Positions 28,620-40,240 of a stretch of DNA of 64,000 nt are shown one piece after another. Positions within the stretch are counted from its first letter, which is position 1. Each line of letters opens with the position of its first letter. The notes under the pieces were generated by a model, which was not told where the DNA came from, made no database searches, and saw nothing but the letters and a program-made list of their open reading frames with translations. Source of the DNA: Lutraria lutraria (lineage: Eukaryota; Mollusca; Bivalvia; Venerida; Mactridae); NCBI GenBank assembly GCA_964023205.1, contig OZ026844.1:7128840-7192839 (forward strand), in the 5' to 3' direction. A program made the translations under genes and the position numbers.

Positions 28620-30238
28620 TTGAGAGAAAATTTACTTGCGCAGGTGCTTTACGACAAATTTTTATCTTTCATTTACTCTTTAATTGTAGATAGTACAAAC
28701 GTGGGACCATTACAGACAAGTAATATACATCAATGGAAATCTGTGGTGAAAGCAGATTTGGTATGGTATGGTAACTTTTGGTGTAATAACATTTCTAGAA
28801 TATCCTGGCGTCAGGATTTTATGACAAATCTAATTTTTTATTTTCTCCTTAAGCGCTGTTGGTACATGAATCCAACTTTATTTACAAGTAGTTGGCATGG
28901 ACAGAAGTCAGTAGCAAGGTTGAATTTGCTATGCTCTGCTTACTTTTCACTTTATTGAAATTCTAGAAATGACCGTCTCCGAGGAAAAACTCAGTGAGTT
29001 GCTGAACATCTTTGATTTGCAATATCTCTACCATTATTTGGTCTTCAGCATTGAAACTGCACATGCTAGTAATGGACATCCCTGAAAATCAGGGACACAA
29101 AAGGCGTGGCCATGCTTCGTTTAGCTTGGAAGTTATTAACATTTTAGAAATGGCAGTTTGAGAGAAAATTTACTTGCGCGGGTGCTTTACGACAAATTTT
29201 TATCTTTCATTTACTCTTTAATTGTAGATAGTACAAACTAAACGTGGGACCATTACAGACAAGTAATATACATCAATGGAAATCTGTGGTGAAAGCAGAT
29301 TTGGTATGGTATGGTTACTTTTGGTGTTATTACATTTCTAGAATATCCTGGCGTCAAGATTTTATGACAAATCTAATTTTTTATTTTCTCCTTAAGCGCT
29401 GTTGGTACATGAATGCAACTTTATTTACAAGTAGTTGGCATGGACAGAAGTCAGTGGCAAGGTTGAATATGCTATGCTCTGCTTACTTTTGACTTTATTG
29501 AAATTCTAGAAATGACCATGTCCGAGGAAAATCTCAGTGAGTTGCTGAACATCTTTGATTTCCAATATCTCTACCATTATTTGGTCTTCAGCATTTAAAA
29601 TGCACATGATAGTAATGGATATCCCTGAAAATCTGGGCCCCAAAAGGTGTGGCCATGCTTCGTTTACCTTGGAAGTTATTAACATTTTAGAAATGGCAGT
29701 TTGAGAGAAAATTTACTTGCGCGGGTGCTTTACGACAAATTTTTATCTTTCATTTACTCTTTAATTGTAGATAGTACAAACGTGGGACCATTACAGACAA
29801 GTAATATACATCAATGGAAATCTGTGGTGAAAGCAGATTTGGTATGGTATGGTAACTTTTGGTGTAATAACATTTCTAGAATATCCTGGCGTCAGGATTT
29901 TATGACAAATCTATTTTTTTATTTTCTCCTTAAGCGCTGTTGGTACATGAATCCAACTTTATTTACAAGTAGTTGGCATGGACAGAAGTCTGTAGCAAGG
30001 TTGAATTTGCTATGCTCTGCTTACTTTTGACTTTATTGAAATTCTAGAAATGACCGTCTCCGAGGAAAAACTCAGTGAGTTGCTGAACATCTTTGATTTG
30101 CAATATCTCTACCATTATTTGGTCTTCAGCATTGAAACTGCACATGCTAGTAATGGACATCCCTGAAAATCAGGGACACAAAAGGCGTGGCCATGCTTCG
30201 TTTAGCTTGGAAGTTATTAACATTTTAGAAATGGCAGT
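28620..30238 (+). repeat. 3-monomer higher-order repeat I-J-I, copy 2 (1,619 bp)
   Basis: This is a direct tandem copy of 27001-28619 with the same private variants, including GCAGGTGC near 28,640, TTTTCACTTT near 28,944 and GATTTCCAATATC near 29,558. The period is exactly 1,619 bp. Confidence 0.9.
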
Positions 30239-33200
30239 TTGAGAGAAAATTTACTTGCGCGGGTGCTTTACGACAATTTTTTATCTTTCATTTACTCTTT
30301 AATTGTAGATAGTACAGACATGGGACCATTACAGACAAGTAATATACATCGATGGAAATCTGTGGTGAAAGCAGATTTGGTATGGTATGGTTACTTTTGG
30401 TGTTATTACATTTCTAGAATATCCTGGCGTCAGGATTTTACGACAAATCTAATTTTTTATTTTCTCCTTAAGCGCTGTTGGTACATGAATGCAACTTTAT
30501 TTACAAGTAGTTGGCATGGACAGAAGTCAGTAGCAAGGTTGAATTTGCTATGCTCTGCTTACTTTTGACTTTATTGAAATTCTAGAAATGACCGTCTCCG
30601 AGGAAAATCTCAGTGAGTTGCTGAACATCTTTGATTTGCAATATCTCTACCATTATTTGGTCTTTAGCATTGAAACTGCACATGCTAGTAATGGACATAC
30701 CTGAAAATCAGGGACACAAAAGGCGTTGCCATGCTTCGTTTAGCTTGGAAGTTATTAACATTTTAGAAATGGCAGTTTGAGAGAAAATTTACTTGCGCGG
30801 GTGCTTTACGTCAATTTTTTATCTTTCATTTACTCTTTAATTGTAGATAGTACAGACATGGGTCCATTACAGACAAGTAATATACATCAATGGAAATCTG
30901 TGGTGAAAGCAGATTTGGTATGGTATGGTAACTTTTGGTGTTATTACATTTCTAGAATATCCTGGCGTCAGGATTTTATGACAAATCTAATTTTTTATTT
31001 TCTCCTTAAGCGCTGTTGGTACATGAATGCAACTTTATTTACAAGTAGTTGGCATGGACAGAAGTCAGTGGCAAGGTTGAATATGCTATGCTCTGCTTAC
31101 TTTTGACTTTATTGAAATTCTAGAAATGACCATGTCCGAGGAAAATCTCAGTGAGTTGCTGAACATCTTTGATTTGCAATATCTCTACCATTATTTGGTC
31201 TTCAGCATTTAAAATGCTCATGATAGTAATGGATATCCCTGAAAATCTGGGCCCCAAAAGGTGTGGCCATGCTTCGTTTACCTTGGAAGTTATTAACATT
31301 TTAGAAATGGCAGTTTGAGAGAAAATTTACTTGCGCGGGTGCTTTACGACAAATTTTTATCTTTCATTTACTCTTTAATTGTAGATAGTACAAACGTGGG
31401 ACCATTACAGACAAGTAATATACATCAATGGAAATCTGTGGTGAAAGCAGATTTGGTATGGTATGGTAACTTTTGGTGTAATAACATTTCTAGAATATCC
31501 TGGCGTCAGGATTTTATGACAAATCTATTTTTTTATTTTCTCCTTAAGCGCTGTTGGTACATGAATCCAACTTTATTTACAAGTAGTTGGCATGGACAGA
31601 AGTCTGTAGCAAGGTTGAATTTGCTATGCTCTGCTTACTTTTGACTTTATTGAAATTCTAGAAATGACCGTCTCCGAGGAAAAACTCAGTGAGTTGCTTA
31701 ACATCTTTGATTTGCAATATCTCTACCATTATTTGGTCTTCAGCATTGAAACTGCACATGCTAGTAATGGACATCCCTGAAAATCAGGGACACAAAAGGC
31801 GTGGCCATGCTTCGTTTAGCTTGGAAGTTATTAACATTTTAGAAATGGCAGTTTGAGAGAAAATTTACTTGCGCGGGTGCTTTACGACAAATTTTTATCT
31901 TTCATTTACTCTTTAATTGTAGATAGTACAGACATGGGACCATTACAGACAAGTAATATACATCAATGGAAATCTGTGGTGAAAGCAGATTTGGTATGGT
32001 ATGGTAACTTTTGGTGTTATTACATTTCTAGAATATCCTGGCGTCAGGATTTTATGACAAATCTATTTTTTTATTTTCTCCTTAAGCGCTGTTGGTACAT
32101 GAATGCAACTTTATTTACAAGTAGTTGGCATGGACAGAAGTCAGTAGCAAGGTTGAATTTGCTATGCTCTGCTTACTTTTGACTTTATTGAAATTCTAGA
32201 AATGACCGTCTCCGAGGAAAAACTCAGTGAGTTGCTGAACATCTTTGATTTGCAATATCTCTACCATTATTTGGTCTTCAACATTGAAACTGCACATGCT
32301 AGTAATGGACATCCCTGAAAACCAGGGACACAAAAGGCGTGGCCATGCTTCGTTTACCTTGGAAGTTATTAAAGTTTTAGAAATGGCAGTTTGAGAGAAA
32401 ATTTACTTGCGCGGGTGCTTTACGACAAATTTTTATCTTTCATTTACTCTTTAATTGTAGATAGTACAAACTAAACGTGGGACCATTACAGACAAGTAAT
32501 ATACATCAATGGAAATCTGTGGTGAAAGCAGATTTGGTATGGTATGGTAACTTTTGGTGTTATTACATTTCTAGAATATCCTGGCGTCAGGATTTTATGA
32601 CAAATCTAATTTTTTATTTTCTCCTTAAGCGCTGTTGGTACATGAATGCAACTTTATTTACAAGTAGTTGGCATGGACAGAAGTCAGTAGCAAGGTTGAA
32701 TTTGCTATGCTCTGCTTACTTTTGACTTTATTGAAATTCTAGAAATGACCGTCTCCGAGGAAAATCTCAGTGAGTTGCTGAACATCTTTGATTTGCAATA
32801 TCTCTACCATTATTTGGTATTCAGCATTGAAACTGCACATGCTAGTAATGGACATCCCTGAAAACCAGGGACACAAAAGGCGTGGCCATGCTTCGTTTAG
32901 CTTGGAAGTTATTAACATTTTAGAAATGGCAGTTTGAGAGAAAATTTACTTGCGCGGGTGCTTTACGACAAATTTTTATCTTTCATTTACTCTTTAATTG
33001 TAGATAGTACAGACATATGACCATTACAGACATGTAATATACATCAATGGAAATCTGTGGTGAAAGCAGATTTGGTATGGTATGGTTACTTTTGGTGTTA
33101 TTACATTTCTAGAATATCCTGGCGTCAAGATTTTATGACAAATCTAATTTTTTATTTTCTCCTTAAGCGCTGTTGGTACATGAATGCAACTTTATTTACA

Positions 33201-33471
33201 AGTAGTTGGCATGGACAGAAGTCAGTCGCAAGGTTGAATATGCTATGCTCTGCTTACTTTTGACTTTATTGAAATTCTAGAAATGACCATGTCCGAGGAA
33301 AATCTCAGTGAGTTGCTGAACATCTTTGATTTGCAATATCTCTACCATTATTTGGTCTTCAGCATTGAAACTGCACATGATAGTAATGGATATCCCTGAA
33401 AATCTGGGCCCCAAAAGGTGTGGCCATGCTTCGTTTACCTTGGAAGTTATTAACATTTTAGAAATGGCAGT

Positions 33472-35095
33472 TTGAGAGAAAATTTACTTGCGCGGGTGCT
33501 TTACGACAAATTTTTATCTTTCATTTACTCTTTAATTGTAGATAATACAGACATGGGACCATTACAGACAAGTAATATACATCAATGGAAATCTGTAGTA
33601 AAAGCAGATTTGGTACGGTATGGTTACTTTTGGTGTTATTACATTTCTAGAATATCCTGGCGTCAGGATTTTATGACAAATCTAATTTTTTTATTTTCTC
33701 CTTAAGTGCTGTTGGTACATGAATCCAACTTTTTTTACAAGTAGTTGGCATGGACAGAAGTCAGTAGCAAGGTTGAATTTGCTATGCTCTGCTTATTTTT
33801 GACTTTATTGAAATTCTAGAAATGACCGTCTCCAAGGAAAATCTCAGTGAGTTGCTGAACATCTTTGATTTGCAATATCTCTACCATTATTTGGTCTTCA
33901 GCATTGAAACTGCACATGCTAGTAATGGACATCCCTGAAAACCAGGGACACAAAAGACGTGGCCATGCTTCGTTTAGCTTGGAAGTTATTAACATTTTAG
34001 AAATGGCAGTTTGAGAGAAAATTTACTTGCGCGGGTGCTTTACGACAAATTTTTATCTTTCATTTACTCTTTAATTGTAGATAGTACAAACATATGACCA
34101 TTACAGACATGTAATATACATCAATGGAAATCTGTGGTGAAAGCAGATTTGGTATGGTATGGTTACTTTTGGTGTTATTACATTTCTAGAATATCCTGGC
34201 GTCAAGATTTTATGACAAATCTAATTTTTTATTTTCTCCTTAAGCGCTGTTGGTACATGAATGCAACTTTATTTACAAGTAGTTGGCATGGACAGAAGTC
34301 AGTAGCAAGGTTGAATTTGCTATGCTCTGCTTACTTTTGACTTAATTGAAATTCTAGAAATGACCGTCTCCGAGGAAAATCTCAGTGAGTTGCTGAACAT
34401 CTTTGATTTGCAATATCTCTACCATTATTAAGTCTTTAGCATTGAAACTGCACATGCTAGTAATGGAGATCCCTGAAAACCAGGGACACAAAAGGCGTGG
34501 CCATGCTTTGTTTACCTTGGAAGTTATGAACATTTTAGAAATATGGCAGTTTGAGAGAAAATTTACTTGCGCGGTGCTTTATGACAAATTTTTATCTTTC
34601 ATTTACTCTTTAATTGTAGATAGTACAGACATGGGACCATTACAGACAAGTAATATACATCAATGGAAATCTGTGGTGAAAGCAGATTTGGTATGGTATA
34701 CATTTGTAGTTACTTTTGGTGTTATTACATTTCTAGAATATCCTGGCGTCAGGATTTTATGACAAATCTAATTTTTTATTTTCTCCTTAAGCGCTGTTGG
34801 TACATGAATCCAACTTTACTTACAAGTAGTTGGCATGAACAGAAGTCAGTAGCAAGGTCGAATTTGCTATGCTCTGCTTACTTTTGACTTTATTGAAATT
34901 CTAGAAATGACCATGTCCGAGGAAAATCTCAGAGAGTTGCTGAACATCTTTGATTTGCAATATCTCTACCATTATTTGGTCTTTAGTCTTGAAACTGCAC
35001 ATGCTAGTAATGGACATCACTGAAAATCAGGGACACAAAAGGCGTGGCCATGCTTCGTTTACCTTGGAAGTTATTAACATTTTAGAAATGGCAGT
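33472..35095 (+). repeat. Diverging edge monomers of the satellite array
   Basis: The monomers at 33472, 34011 and 34551 fit none of the internal types cleanly and carry private changes. Examples are GATAATACAG and TTAAGTGCTG in the first, CTTAATTGAAATT and ATTATTAAGTC in the second, and a GAAATATGGC insertion, a lost G in GCGCGGTGC and an 8-bp insertion near 34,700 in the third. Divergence rises toward the right end. This is the usual picture at an array edge, where homogenisation is weakest. Confidence 0.85.
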
Positions 35096-35346
35096 TTGAG
35101 AGAAAATATTTATCTTTCATTTACTCTTTAATTGCAGATTGTACAAACATGGAACCATTACAGACAAGTAATATACATCAATGGAAATCTGTGGTGGAAG
35201 CAGATTCGGTATGTAATGGTTACTTTAGTTGTTCTTTTAACTTTATTAAAATTCTAGAAATGACTATGTCCGAGGAAATTCTCAGAGAGTTGCTGATGAT
35301 CTCATCTACCTTACTTCAATGTGTAACCACTGAATTACATCAGTAA
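35096..35346 (+). repeat. Terminal, shortened and decayed satellite monomer
   Basis: This last recognisable monomer is about half length. It lacks roughly 30 bp after GAGAGAAAAT (the block with the GCGCGGG motif) and roughly 155-160 bp between GGTTACTTT and ACTTTATT. It also has many substitutions. Homology fades at about 35,290-35,346, after GAGGAAATTCTCAGAG. It could be a deleted edge copy or a relic of a shorter ancestral unit. An open frame of 65 codons starts at a true ATG at 35149, but nothing supports it as a gene. Confidence 0.8.
35138..35257 (+). other. Exon-like module in the terminal monomer (splice-site look-alikes)
   Basis: A pyrimidine-rich tract ends in TTTAATTGCAG (AG at 35136-35137). 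A 71-nt segment containing ATG at 35149 follows, then GTATGT at 35209, and a second acceptor-like TTCTAG ends at 35257. Internal monomers keep the same layout with weaker matches: in the first, AG at 120-121, a 71-nt segment 122-192, GTATGG at 193 and TTCTAG ending at 398. Splicing as drawn would place TGA directly after the junction, so the product would be only about 21 residues. Chance resemblance is possible. Confidence 0.25.
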
Positions 35347-36915
35347 TTTTGGTGAAGTTAATTAAGTACACAATGAAGTAATGATAAGTAATGTGTGGTA
35401 ACCTGTAGTATGACCATCAAGCAATTTTGTATATGGGTGCATGTATATCAAAAGTGCAATTTTTCGGACCTTTCCATGTTAAGTATTTCATGTCTCATTA
35501 TATCTGGTCCATCTTTCTTAACTAAATTAAATAATGAGACCATTTGTGTTCTCATTATAGAACAATAAAATGTACCCGGCATTATTGTTCTGATCTGTAT
35601 ACCACGGACCTATTATATTTGTGTGTTCTACATATTTAACAGGCATCGTCCTTGGTCAATCTTTTATACATATCGCGAATTATGTACTGTCATGCATCTC
35701 TATAGAACATAAACATGTTTACGCATCCGTTTGAAATGTACATAATTCTATATCTTTACAAGACAGAATGAGTGAAACTATTATAAAAAAGTGTTTGTAA
35801 TTATCTGACGGAATTTATTAAGTAGTCAATATGCTAGGGGCATAAGAAAAGAGTTTCTGTTTTATGTAAATCTAGTGTTTCACAAAAATGATGTGTGTCA
35901 TAACATGTACAATGAACTTAAAATTAGGTATGATCATATCATCTGTAAACATTGATTAAGTGTCACATAATCACCTGGATACACACAGTCAAGTAGAATT
36001 TTATGCAAAACTCACTTTATCTGAAAGAAATGATTCTTCTTTCAACGAAAAGCAAGATTTTTGCCTGCCAACTCATATGTTATAATACAAAAAAAAAAAC
36101 GCACAATTTAAAGCAAAACTATAAATAATTTGCAGACTGGGTATTTATAAAATATGTCTAAGAGATATTGGTGACGAGACTTGGAATCTTTTTTCCATTA
36201 ACACATTTATAAGTGTTAAAGTCGGTTTATTCTAAGTCCCTTTTACAATAACACTGTCAAAGAATAGTGTTCATTCTGGGCCTAATTTTGGCTGAAATGA
36301 AATATACGATTTGTTATTTGCATGTAAGAAATAAGAAAAAGATTATATGTTTAACTAAAGTTTAATCTACATGACTGAAAACATAGACTTTTTTAAAGCA
36401 CTATTATAATTTCGACTTCCATTCCCTATATTCTACCTTAAAAACCAAAGTTTACATTGTATTTAGAATGTTATCATGTGAACACCTGTATACTAAAGAT
36501 CCATGAATAAAGACACATTGTGTATGTGGTTGCAAGTGTTCGCGGACTTGCATCAGTACACGTATAATTGTAATACCAAACAGTCTAGTCTACTCACATA
36601 AAATTTATGTTCCTTCATTATACCATATATCATAATGTTATACTATATAAGGGCCTTCAAATGAAAACTGTATGTTAACAAATAGTGTCTTCGCCAGATA
36701 CCAATGAATAATGTCCATGTTTGGTAACTATAGTCATATAAGTACCCGCAACAGTGTTATATATATACTCTTTATTTCCACTTTTCAGTGATTTAACATA
36801 GTAACATGTGATTTATGATTTTACATAGTTATACAAATGTGAAGTAACAAAGTCATATAATGAATGGCATATTTACAGTCATGAGTGATATACGTGTAAT
36901 AATCGCGTAGAAGAA
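35347..36915. other. AT-rich intergenic DNA, no gene seen
   Basis: Stop codons are dense in every frame and no convincing exon was found. Short poly-A runs occur near 36,090. This is the first non-satellite sequence right of the array. Confidence 0.7.
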
Positions 36916-37023
36916 TATCACATATAGATGAATGAAACATTTTATCACATTTAGATGAATGAAACATTATATCACATATAGATGAATGAAACATTATATC
37001 ACATTTAGAAGAATGAAATAATT
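36916..37023 (+). repeat. 27-bp tandem repeat, about four units
   Basis: Four successive units read TATCACATWTAGATGAATGA followed by AACATTW, alternating between CATATAG and CATTTAG. The fourth unit is degenerate (AGAAGAATGAAATAATT). Confidence 0.85.
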
Positions 37024-37861
37024 ATACAATCTTACCGAAACGAAACGTAAGAGTGTATAATGAGGATAGAACTATTGATAATTCAATGTTATATATATAC
37101 ATTGTACATGTTTATCTGAGTATTGTGACAATTGCATAAACGATTTGCTTTCATAATGTCTTACCAAAACGAAATGTAAGAAATTATAGCAAAGTTAAAC
37201 AGTTCAATTACCAATTATCAATACATCAACATTGAAAATAATACATTAAACGTTATGAGTAAATAGAAGTGATAAAAGCATAAAACTGCACACATCTTGC
37301 ATATATTTTCGGTATGTGTCGTCCAGATTGAACTGTAATAAAGTGTTCATGCTAAATAAGCTAAGGAGAAAGTCCTCTCCGTAAGATTGTGATAGGCGGG
37401 TACTGAAAGCACGAGAGTAGTTAATTTCTATAGTTTTCATAAAGTTTATGCGGGGTTGTTTCGGTGCAGGGTGTTGGCACTCTGCGATAGCATGCCTGTA
37501 TAAATCTAGAGTTTGGTTTGAGCAAAAAGTACAACATTGGTTATATTACTGTTCTGTTGTGGGCACATACAATCACCGCGCTGTCATCGTTGCATGTATA
37601 ATGTTGTTTCGGTTGGTTGCTGATTGCCAGATCAGAGATGGGATGATTTCATTTTGAGAAGCTAGAAGTCCAGTGACGTCTGGATCATTTAGCGCTCTTT
37701 TAGTTCATTTATTATCATGCTAATTATTGATATGTGTATGAAGAGTTCGAACCCACATAGATTTTGTTGGGAATTCACTGTTTTTCAGATATTAATTTAG
37801 GTGGTGAGTCAGGGAATACTTCTGCAGTATTCTGTAGATAACCAGAATGAATCCAGTTTGG
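37024..37861. other. Intergenic DNA with two short open frames not supported as genes
   Basis: Open frames of 64 codons (minus, 37246-37440) and 69 codons (plus, 37448-37657) lie here. Neither shows a recognisable domain, and neither has convincing splice context. A short motif ACCRAAACGAAAYGTAAG occurs twice, near 37,033 and 37,163. Confidence 0.6.
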
Positions 37862-39157
37862 TTTTTAGCTCACAGGGTGACAAGTGACAGGGTGAGCTTT
37901 TGTGATCAGTCTTCGTCCGGCGTCCGGTGTCATTCGTCATGTGTTGTCAAACTTTACCTTGTAAAACACCAGGGGCACATTTTTAGCTCAATTTTCGCAA
38001 AACTGGGTCAGAATGTTTATATCGACATAATCTCGGACGAGTTCGATATTGGGCCATTTGGGGTCAGAAACGAGGTCACCAGGGCCAAATAAGGGAAAAC
38101 CTTTTGAACACTTTAGAAATCACTGTTTTGATTGGATCTTCATGAAACTTTGTCAGAATGTTCATTTCAATGATATTTAGATCAAGTTTGATAAAAGGTC
38201 ATTTCAGGTCGAAAACTAGGTCACTGGGGCAAATTGCTGAAAAACTTTGTGAACACTCTAGAAGTCACTGTTTTGATTGGATCATCATGATTTTTTGTCA
38301 GAATGTTTATCTTAAAGTTTATAATATCTTAGATGAGTTCGAACATGGGTGATCTGGGATCAAAACCTAGGTGGTTAGGTCAAATGTTATGAAAAACCAT
38401 GTTAACACTGTAGCTTTCACAGTTGTAATTGGATCTTCACCAAACTTTGACAAATTGTTTGTTTTAATGACATAACAGCCAAGTACAAATATGGGTCATC
38501 TAGGGTCAATAACTAGGTCACGAGGTCAAATCTTAGGAAAACTTTGTTAACATTGTAGATGTCACAGTTTTTATTGGATCTTCACCAAACCTTGTCAGAA
38601 TTTTTGCCTCAATGATATGTGGGTTAAGGTTGAACATGGGTCAGCCGGGGTTAAAAACTAAGTCACCAGGTCAAATTTTAGGTAAAAACCTTGTAAAAGC
38701 TCTAAATTGCATGGTTTTAATTGGATCTTGGCCAAACCTTGTCAGATTGTTCATCTTAATGACAAGCTCATTAATGGGCCACCTAGGGTAAAAAAATAGG
38801 CCACAAGGTCAAATCTTAGGAAAACCTTATTAACACTGTAGATGTCAAATTTTGATTTTATCTTGTCAGAATGTTTGTCTTAATGATATGTAAGACAAAT
38901 TCGGACATGGGTCATCTGGGGTCAAAAACTAGGTCACAAGGGCAAATCGTAGGAAAACCTTGTCTATGCTGTAGTTTTCATGGTTTTGATTGGATCTTCA
39001 CCAAACCTTGTCAGAATGTTTGTCTTATTTATATGTAGTACAAGTTTTAATATGGGTCATCTGGGGTAAAAAGTTAGGTCACCAGTTCAAAACAATGTTT
39101 TAATGAGTGATAAGTGATTGTCATGTGAGCGATATAGGGCCATCTAGGCCCTCTTGT
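37862..39157 (+). mobile_element. Non-autonomous element with ~147-bp tandem core (bivalve-type dispersed repeat)
   Basis: The left end is TTTTTAGCTCAC followed by a GTGAGCTTTTGTGATC block. The right end is GTGAGCGATATAGGGCCATC and then GGCCCTCTTGTT. Between them about eight degenerate units of ~147 bp repeat, recognisable by AACTAGGTCAC-type boxes near 38,070, 38,217, 38,366, 38,517, 38,660, 38,806, 38,930 and 39,077, and by TTGGATCTTC plus GTCAGAATGTTT. No transposase frame is present. The same ends bound the element at 42,455-43,257, and a minus-strand core lies at 53,600-54,200. Conserved ends around a tandem core recall the pearl and Helitron-like non-autonomous elements of bivalves, but family assignment is an inference. 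Confidence 0.8.
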
Positions 39158-39184
39158 TGTATCCCCGTATGGCAAATAGTTGTA

Positions 39185-40240
39185 AGTGATTCTTCTTCTT
39201 GTAGGTAGATGCTGTACACTTTTTGCACAAAGACAGATAAATCATTTTGTACGTTGTGAATCTGATATTGTCATTGTGTTCCAGAGTTCAGCACCATAAA
39301 ATGCGATTGGCACTGACACTCGTTTGATTATGTCTCTAAGGTTAGAGGATGGATATCACCTGGATTGTTTTCGATTGTAAGTAGTGAAAATAGAGACGCT
39401 CTTACTTTTTTTAATTCTTGTTGTGATGGCCTGGGTACATTTAATTGAGTGATGAAGTTTGATACCAAAATGAGTGGCTGATTCGCTACATGTCAATTGT
39501 TGGTTGCCAATACGCACAGAAGGTGTCTGAGATTTGTTTCCACTGAATACAATCAGTTTACATTTACTAGCTTTAGGTTCATATTCCCATTGATTAGCAT
39601 AGTTGGTAACTATGTTTATTTGATGTTGTAGCGAAGTCAGATTGAAAGTATGCCACCTTGACGTGCACCTTGAAGAACAGAGAACTTGATGACGTCACTC
39701 TGTTAACAAGTTCTGCACTTCTGATGTCACAATAGCAACTTATTAAGTTTCATAGTATTTTGTTTTTTATTCTTTATAGAATAATGCTATGTGGTTCACA
39801 GTGTCAAAAGCACCGGTGGTATCTAGGAATGCTGCATATGCTACAGAATTAAGTTCATGATAACTTGATAAGTGTTTCCTGTAAGTTGAATGAGACAGTT
39901 ATAATTGACCCAAGGTGTTTTTGGTATGTGTTTTGCTGATCTTTCGGAAACGTCTTGTTGCTAAGAAAGCACCATTTTGTTAGTCTATCATGTGGGATTT
40001 TTTCAAACCTTTTGTATACAACCGGAAGCAACGTGATACAATGTAGGTTCATAACTTTTCGGTGAGTTGTTCGGCTTACCATCTTTGAGTATTGGTATTA
40101 TTATACCCAATTTACAGTCCTTTGGAATGTATGATGATTGTATCATCATGTTGAACAATGTTCTAAGGTAATATAATAATGTGTCACCACCATGAATAAT
40201 TTGCTCATTCACTATTTGATTGTGTCCTGTAAAAACAACA
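39185..40240 (-). pseudogene. LINE (non-LTR) reverse transcriptase pseudogene, catalytic segment deleted
   Basis: Reading the minus strand from 40,240 downward gives, across several frames, the ordered blocks of a non-LTR retrotransposon RT. They are GHNQIVNEQIIHGGD, then SYIPKDCKLGIIIPILKDGK (40,130-40,080), TLLPVVYKRFEKIPHDRLTK, DQQNTYQKHLGS, FLDTTGAFDTVNH (near 39,800-39,830) and SVLQGARQGGILS (near 39,655-39,690). The next recognisable block is LTSLQHQINIVTNYANQWEY (39,650-39,590), followed by a thumb-like tail ending around IKRVSVPIAFYGAELWN (39,330-39,270). The segment that should hold the [FY]xDD catalytic box between GGILS and LTSLQHQ is missing. Frameshifts near 40,060 and several stops confirm that it is dead. 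No endonuclease domain was found upstream. It resembles Jockey/CR1-type RTs, but the clade is unresolved. Confidence 0.85.

Larger units (their letters stand above)
1..35346 (+). repeat. ~538-bp satellite DNA array, head to tail, right edge in window
   Basis: About 66 consecutive monomers share the same orientation. Using TTGAGAGAAAAT as landmark they start at 52, 590, 1128, 1666, 2204, 2747, 3286, 3829, 4367, 4902, 5440, 5977, 6515, 7053 and so on to 35096. Most are 538 bp. Some are 543 bp (a 5-bp insertion giving ACAAACTAAACG), 539 bp (an extra T) or 535-537 bp (small deletions). Diagnostic variants define types: A (CATCGATGG), B (ACATATGACC), C (ACAAACGTGGG with GGTTAC), D (TACGTCAATT), E (5-bp insertion), F (D plus extra T), G (TTACTTTTCTAG), H (D-like, AATATGC near the end), I (GTGTAATAAC), J (E-like left half, B-like right half). 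No transposon interrupts the array. The array continues beyond base 1. Function is unknown; large homogenised arrays of this kind are often centromeric, pericentromeric or subtelomeric, which cannot be decided here. Confidence 0.97.

Noticed and set aside
52..34887. Dozens of ~68-127-codon open frames in the satellite as a multicopy gene family
   Set aside because: Most begin at TTG or GTG, are copies of the same monomer, are broken at type-specific positions, and show no recognisable domain. They are inherited with the repeat.
1..35346. CENP-B box in the satellite
   Set aside because: CTTCGTTTAGCTTGGAAG has the TTCG and part of the spacing but lacks the required A and CGGG core of nTTCGnnnnAnnCGGGn.
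1..35346. CRISPR array
   Set aside because: The repeat unit is ~538 bp with no short repeat and unique-spacer alternation, in eukaryotic sequence. The 20-44-bp arrays at 54.5-58.2 kb are contiguous tandem repeats without spacers.
37847..38352. Open frames at 37847-38092 and 38158-38352
   Set aside because: They are frames through the tandem core of the shared-end element, with the same words in every unit.
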